A stretch of DNA of 14,612 nt from an uncultured Paraburkholderia sp. (GTDB lineage Bacteria; Pseudomonadota; Gammaproteobacteria; Burkholderiales; Burkholderiaceae): the NCBI GenBank assembly GCA_937917025.1, contig CALFSF010000103.1:1-14612 (forward strand), given 5' to 3'. The notes under the pieces were generated by a model. That model ran no database searches and was not told where the DNA came from. It saw only the letters and a list, made by a program, of their open reading frames with translations. The translations under genes and the position numbers were made by a program. This document shows, in pieces, positions 11,792 to 14,612 of this stretch; within the stretch, counting starts at the first letter, position 1, and every line of letters begins with the position of its first letter.

Positions 11792-14612
11792 ATGAATCCA
11801 TCCCGCGCTTTTATCCTGCGCCCGGTCGGCACCGCCCTGCTGATGGCGGCGATCATGCTGGTCGGGCTCGTCGCGCTGCGCTTTTTGCCGCTGTCGGCGC
11901 TGCCGGAAGTCGACTACCCGACAATCCAGGTGCAAACCTTCTACCCGGGCGCGAGCCCGGACGTGATGACGTCGTCGGTCACCGCGCCGCTCGAACGGCA
12001 GTTCGGGCAGATGCCGTCGCTAAACCAGATGTCGTCGCAAAGCTCGGCCGGCTCGTCGATCATCACGTTGCAGTTCAGCCTCGACCTGCCGCTCGACATC
12101 GCCGAGCAGGAAGTCCAGGCCGCGATCAACGCGGCGGGCAATCTGCTGCCGTCCGACCTGCCCGCGCCGCCGATCTACGCGAAGGTGAATCCGGCCGACG
12201 CGCCGATCATCACGCTCGCCATCACGTCGAAAACCTTGCCGCTGACGCAGGTCCAGGATCTCGCCGACACGCGTCTCGCGCAGAAGATCTCGCAGGTGGC
12301 GGGTGTCGGTCTCGTGAGCCTCTCGGGCGGCCAGCGGCCGGCGGTGCGGATTCAGGCGAATCCGCGCGCGCTCGCGTCGTACGGCCTGAATCTTGACGAC
12401 CTGCGCACCACGATTTCGAACCTGAACGTGAACACGCCGAAGGGCAATTTCGACGGCCCGACGCGCGCGTACACGATCAACGCCAACGACCAGCTGACGG
12501 ACGCCGACGCGTACAAGAGCGCGGTCGTCGCGTACAAGAACGGCCGGCCGGTCATGCTGACGGACGTCGCGACCATCGTGCAGGGCGCGGAGAACACGAA
12601 GCTCGGCGCGTGGGTCGACAACACGCCGGCGATCATCCTGAACGTGCAGCGCCAGCCGGGCGCGAACGTGATCCAGGTGGTCGACAACATCAAGAAGCTG
12701 CTGCCGCAGCTGCAGCAGTCGCTGCCCGCGGCGCTCGACGTCGAGGTCGTCACCGACCGCACCACCACGATCCGCGCGTCCGTGCGCGACGTGGAGTTCG
12801 AGCTGCTGATGTCGGTCGTGCTGGTCGTGCTCGTGATGTACCTGTTCCTCGCGAACATCTACGCGACGATCATCCCGAGCCTGTCGGTGCCGCTCTCGCT
12901 GATCGGCACGCTCGCCGTGATGTACCTGTGCGGCTTCTCGCTCGACAACCTCTCGCTGATGGCGCTCACCATCGCGACCGGCTTCGTCGTGGACGACGCG
13001 ATCGTGATGATCGAGAACATCGCGCGCTACGTCGAAGAAGGCGACCCGCCGCTCGAAGCGGCGCTGAAGGGCTCGAAACAGATCGGCTTCACGATCATCT
13101 CGCTGACGGTGTCGCTCATCGCGGTGCTGATTCCGCTCCTCTTCATGGGCGACGTGGTCGGCCGCCTGTTCCATGAGTTCGCGATCACGCTGGCGGTGAC
13201 GATCGTGATTTCCGCGGTGGTGTCGCTCACGCTCGTGCCGATGATGTGCGCGAAGCTCCTGCGCCACACGCCGCCCAAGGAGAGCCATCGCTTCGAGGCG
13301 AAGGCGCACCGGTTCATCGATTACGTGATCGGCCGGTACGCGGTCGCGCTGACGTGGGTGCTGGATCGCCAGCGCTCCACGCTTTTCGTCGCGTTGCTCA
13401 CGCTCGTCTTCACGGCGCTCCTCTACGTGGTGATTCCGAATGGCTTCTTCCCGGTGCAGGATACGGGCGTGATCCAGGCGATCACGCAGGCGCCGCAGTC
13501 GGTGTCGTATCAGTCGATGGCGGAGCGCCAGCAGCAACTCGCCGCGCAGATCCTGAAGAATCCGGACGTGGAAAGCCTCACGTCGTTCATCGGCGTGGAC
13601 GGCAGCAACATCACGCTCAACAGCGGCCGGATGCTGATCAACCTGAAACCGCGCGACGACCGCAGCAATACCGCGAGCCAGGTGATCCGCCAGTTGCAGC
13701 AGGACGTCGCGCATATTCCGGGCGCGTCGCTCTACATGCAGCCGGTGCAGGATCTGACCATCGATTCGACGGTGAGCCCGACGCAGTACCAGTTCCTGCT
13801 GACCGATCCGAACATCACCGAGTTCGCGACGTGGGTGCCGAAGCTTGTCGACCGGCTCAAGCAGTCGCCCGAACTCGCGGACGTCGCCACCGACCTGCAG
13901 GAAAACGGGCAGTCGGTGTACGTCGAAATCGATCGCGCGACGGCCGCGCGTTACGGCATCACGCCGGCCACCGTCGACAACGCGCTTTACGACGCGTTCG
14001 GCCAGCGCATCATTTCCACGATCTTCACGCAGTCGAACCAGTACCGCGTGATTCTCGAAGCGCAGCCGACGATGCAGCATTACATCGATTCGCTCAATTC
14101 GATCTACCTGCCCTCCTCCACCTCGACGGGCGGCCAGGTGCCGCTCAACTCGATCGCGAGTTTCCACGAGCGGCCCGCGCCGCTCCTCGTCACGCATCTG
14201 GGCCAGTTCCCGGCCACCACCGTGTCGTTCAACCTCGCGCCGGGCGCGTCGCTGGGCGCGGCTGTGAAGGCGATCGACCAGGCAGAAAAAGAGATCGCGC
14301 TGCCCGCGTCGTTCCAGACGCGCTTCCAGGGCGCGGCGCTCGCGTTCCAGGCGTCGCTGTCGAACGAGCTGTTCCTGATTCTGGCCGCGATCGTGACGAT
14401 GTATATCGTGCTCGGCGTGCTGTACGAGAGCTTCATCCACCCGATCACGATTCTCTCGACGCTGCCGTCGGCCGGTCTCGGCGCGTTGCTCGCGCTTCTC
14501 ATCACCGGTCACGATCTGGACATCATCGGCATCATCGGCATCGTGCTGCTGATCGGTATCGTGAAGAAGAACGCGATCATGATGATCGACTTCGCGCTCG
14601 AAGCCGAACGCG
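11792..14612 (+). CDS. mdtB: RND multidrug efflux pump subunit MdtB (5' part, cut by window end)
   Basis: 940 codons are present of an expected 1,040 or so; the frame is open to the window edge. It starts 17 bases after mdtA and shows very close similarity to E. coli MdtB as I recall it: RPVGTALLMAAIMLVG (TM1), ALPEVDYPTIQVQTFYPGAS, TAPLERQFGQM, QEVQAAINAAGNLLPSDLP and VLGVLYESFIHPITILSTLP. Proton-relay residues are present: D401 and D402 in GFVVDDAIVMIEN (AcrB D407/D408) and K926 in GIVKKNAIMMIDFA (AcrB K940). It sits in the inner membrane. In MdtABC systems MdtB assembles with MdtC, expected just beyond the window. An ATG follows a weak AAGG about 14 bases upstream. Confidence 0.95.
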   Translation, partial: MNPSRAFILRPVGTALLMAAIMLVGLVALRFLPLSALPEVDYPTIQVQTFYPGASPDVMTSSVTAPLERQFGQMPSLNQMSSQSSAGSSIITLQFSLDLPLDIAEQEVQAAINAAGNLLPSDLPAPPIYAKVNPADAPIITLAITSKTLPLTQVQDLADTRLAQKISQVAGVGLVSLSGGQRPAVRIQANPRALASYGLNLDDLRTTISNLNVNTPKGNFDGPTRAYTINANDQLTDADAYKSAVVAYKNGRPVMLTDVATIVQGAENTKLGAWVDNTPAIILNVQRQPGANVIQVVDNIKKLLPQLQQSLPAALDVEVVTDRTTTIRASVRDVEFELLMSVVLVVLVMYLFLANIYATIIPSLSVPLSLIGTLAVMYLCGFSLDNLSLMALTIATGFVVDDAIVMIENIARYVEEGDPPLEAALKGSKQIGFTIISLTVSLIAVLIPLLFMGDVVGRLFHEFAITLAVTIVISAVVSLTLVPMMCAKLLRHTPPKESHRFEAKAHRFIDYVIGRYAVALTWVLDRQRSTLFVALLTLVFTALLYVVIPNGFFPVQDTGVIQAITQAPQSVSYQSMAERQQQLAAQILKNPDVESLTSFIGVDGSNITLNSGRMLINLKPRDDRSNTASQVIRQLQQDVAHIPGASLYMQPVQDLTIDSTVSPTQYQFLLTDPNITEFATWVPKLVDRLKQSPELADVATDLQENGQSVYVEIDRATAARYGITPATVDNALYDAFGQRIISTIFTQSNQYRVILEAQPTMQHYIDSLNSIYLPSSTSTGGQVPLNSIASFHERPAPLLVTHLGQFPATTVSFNLAPGASLGAAVKAIDQAEKEIALPASFQTRFQGAALAFQASLSNELFLILAAIVTMYIVLGVLYESFIHPITILSTLPSAGLGALLALLITGHDLDIIGIIGIVLLIGIVKKNAIMMIDFALEAER

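Noticed and set aside
12020..14512. An 830-codon open frame antisense to mdtB, and a 490-codon one antisense to the kinase gene
   Set aside because: The proteins are Arg/His/Asp-rich with no domain, as expected when a GC-rich, strongly biased coding strand is read in the opposite frame; the genes on the other strand are certain.

Overview
The window is a GC-rich chromosomal stretch from a betaproteobacterium, most likely Burkholderia, Paraburkholderia or Caballeronia. The protein styles, strong codon bias, long open shadow frames on the opposite strands and gene types all fit. Placement rests on resemblance to remembered families; no search was run. I see no insertion sequence, phage, CRISPR or tRNA. 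The window reads as ordinary core/accessory chromosome with unusually informative regulatory DNA.

Layout, left to right. An Rrf2-type repressor (minus) has a promoter whose -10 lies inside a dyad. Behind it are a small lipoprotein (minus), a DJ-1/PfpI-family protein (plus) and a small membrane protein (plus). An orphan membrane sensor histidine kinase (minus) converges on that last gene. Divergent from the kinase is a lone ammonium transporter gene (plus), whose upstream DNA carries a good sigma-54 promoter and an NtrC-type box. Next is a fluoride-resistance locus: a fluoride (crcB-motif) riboswitch and crcB on plus, with a DUF190 PII-like gene divergent on minus. Then come an LprI-like periplasmic protein (minus), a 490-base gene-free stretch, a DUF1275/YoaK-like membrane protein (minus), a 590-base AT-richer gene-free stretch and an IclR-family regulator (plus). 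The window ends with mdtA and the first 940 codons of mdtB, an RND multidrug efflux operon cut by the window edge.

The two long gene-free stretches are the best places for something undescribed. One (about 7.5-7.66 kb, plus strand) ends in a textbook intrinsic terminator with no plausible protein gene in front of it; just upstream is a hairpin showing an anti-Shine-Dalgarno CCUCCUCCU loop, with a second CUCCUCC after it. The other (about 8.68-8.89 kb, minus strand) looks like a roughly 210-nt structured RNA: candidate promoter, 5' hairpin, second hairpin, tandem GTTCAGGC repeats, a hairpin whose loop can pseudoknot with an upstream segment, and a strong terminator. It may be a free small RNA or a leader of the DUF1275 gene.

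Functional links: the amt promoter points to nitrogen-limitation control, and the crcB leader to fluoride control. A 15-base motif in the Rrf2 autoregulatory site recurs, with one change, upstream of mdtAB. This suggests, without proving, that the local repressor could also touch the efflux operon.
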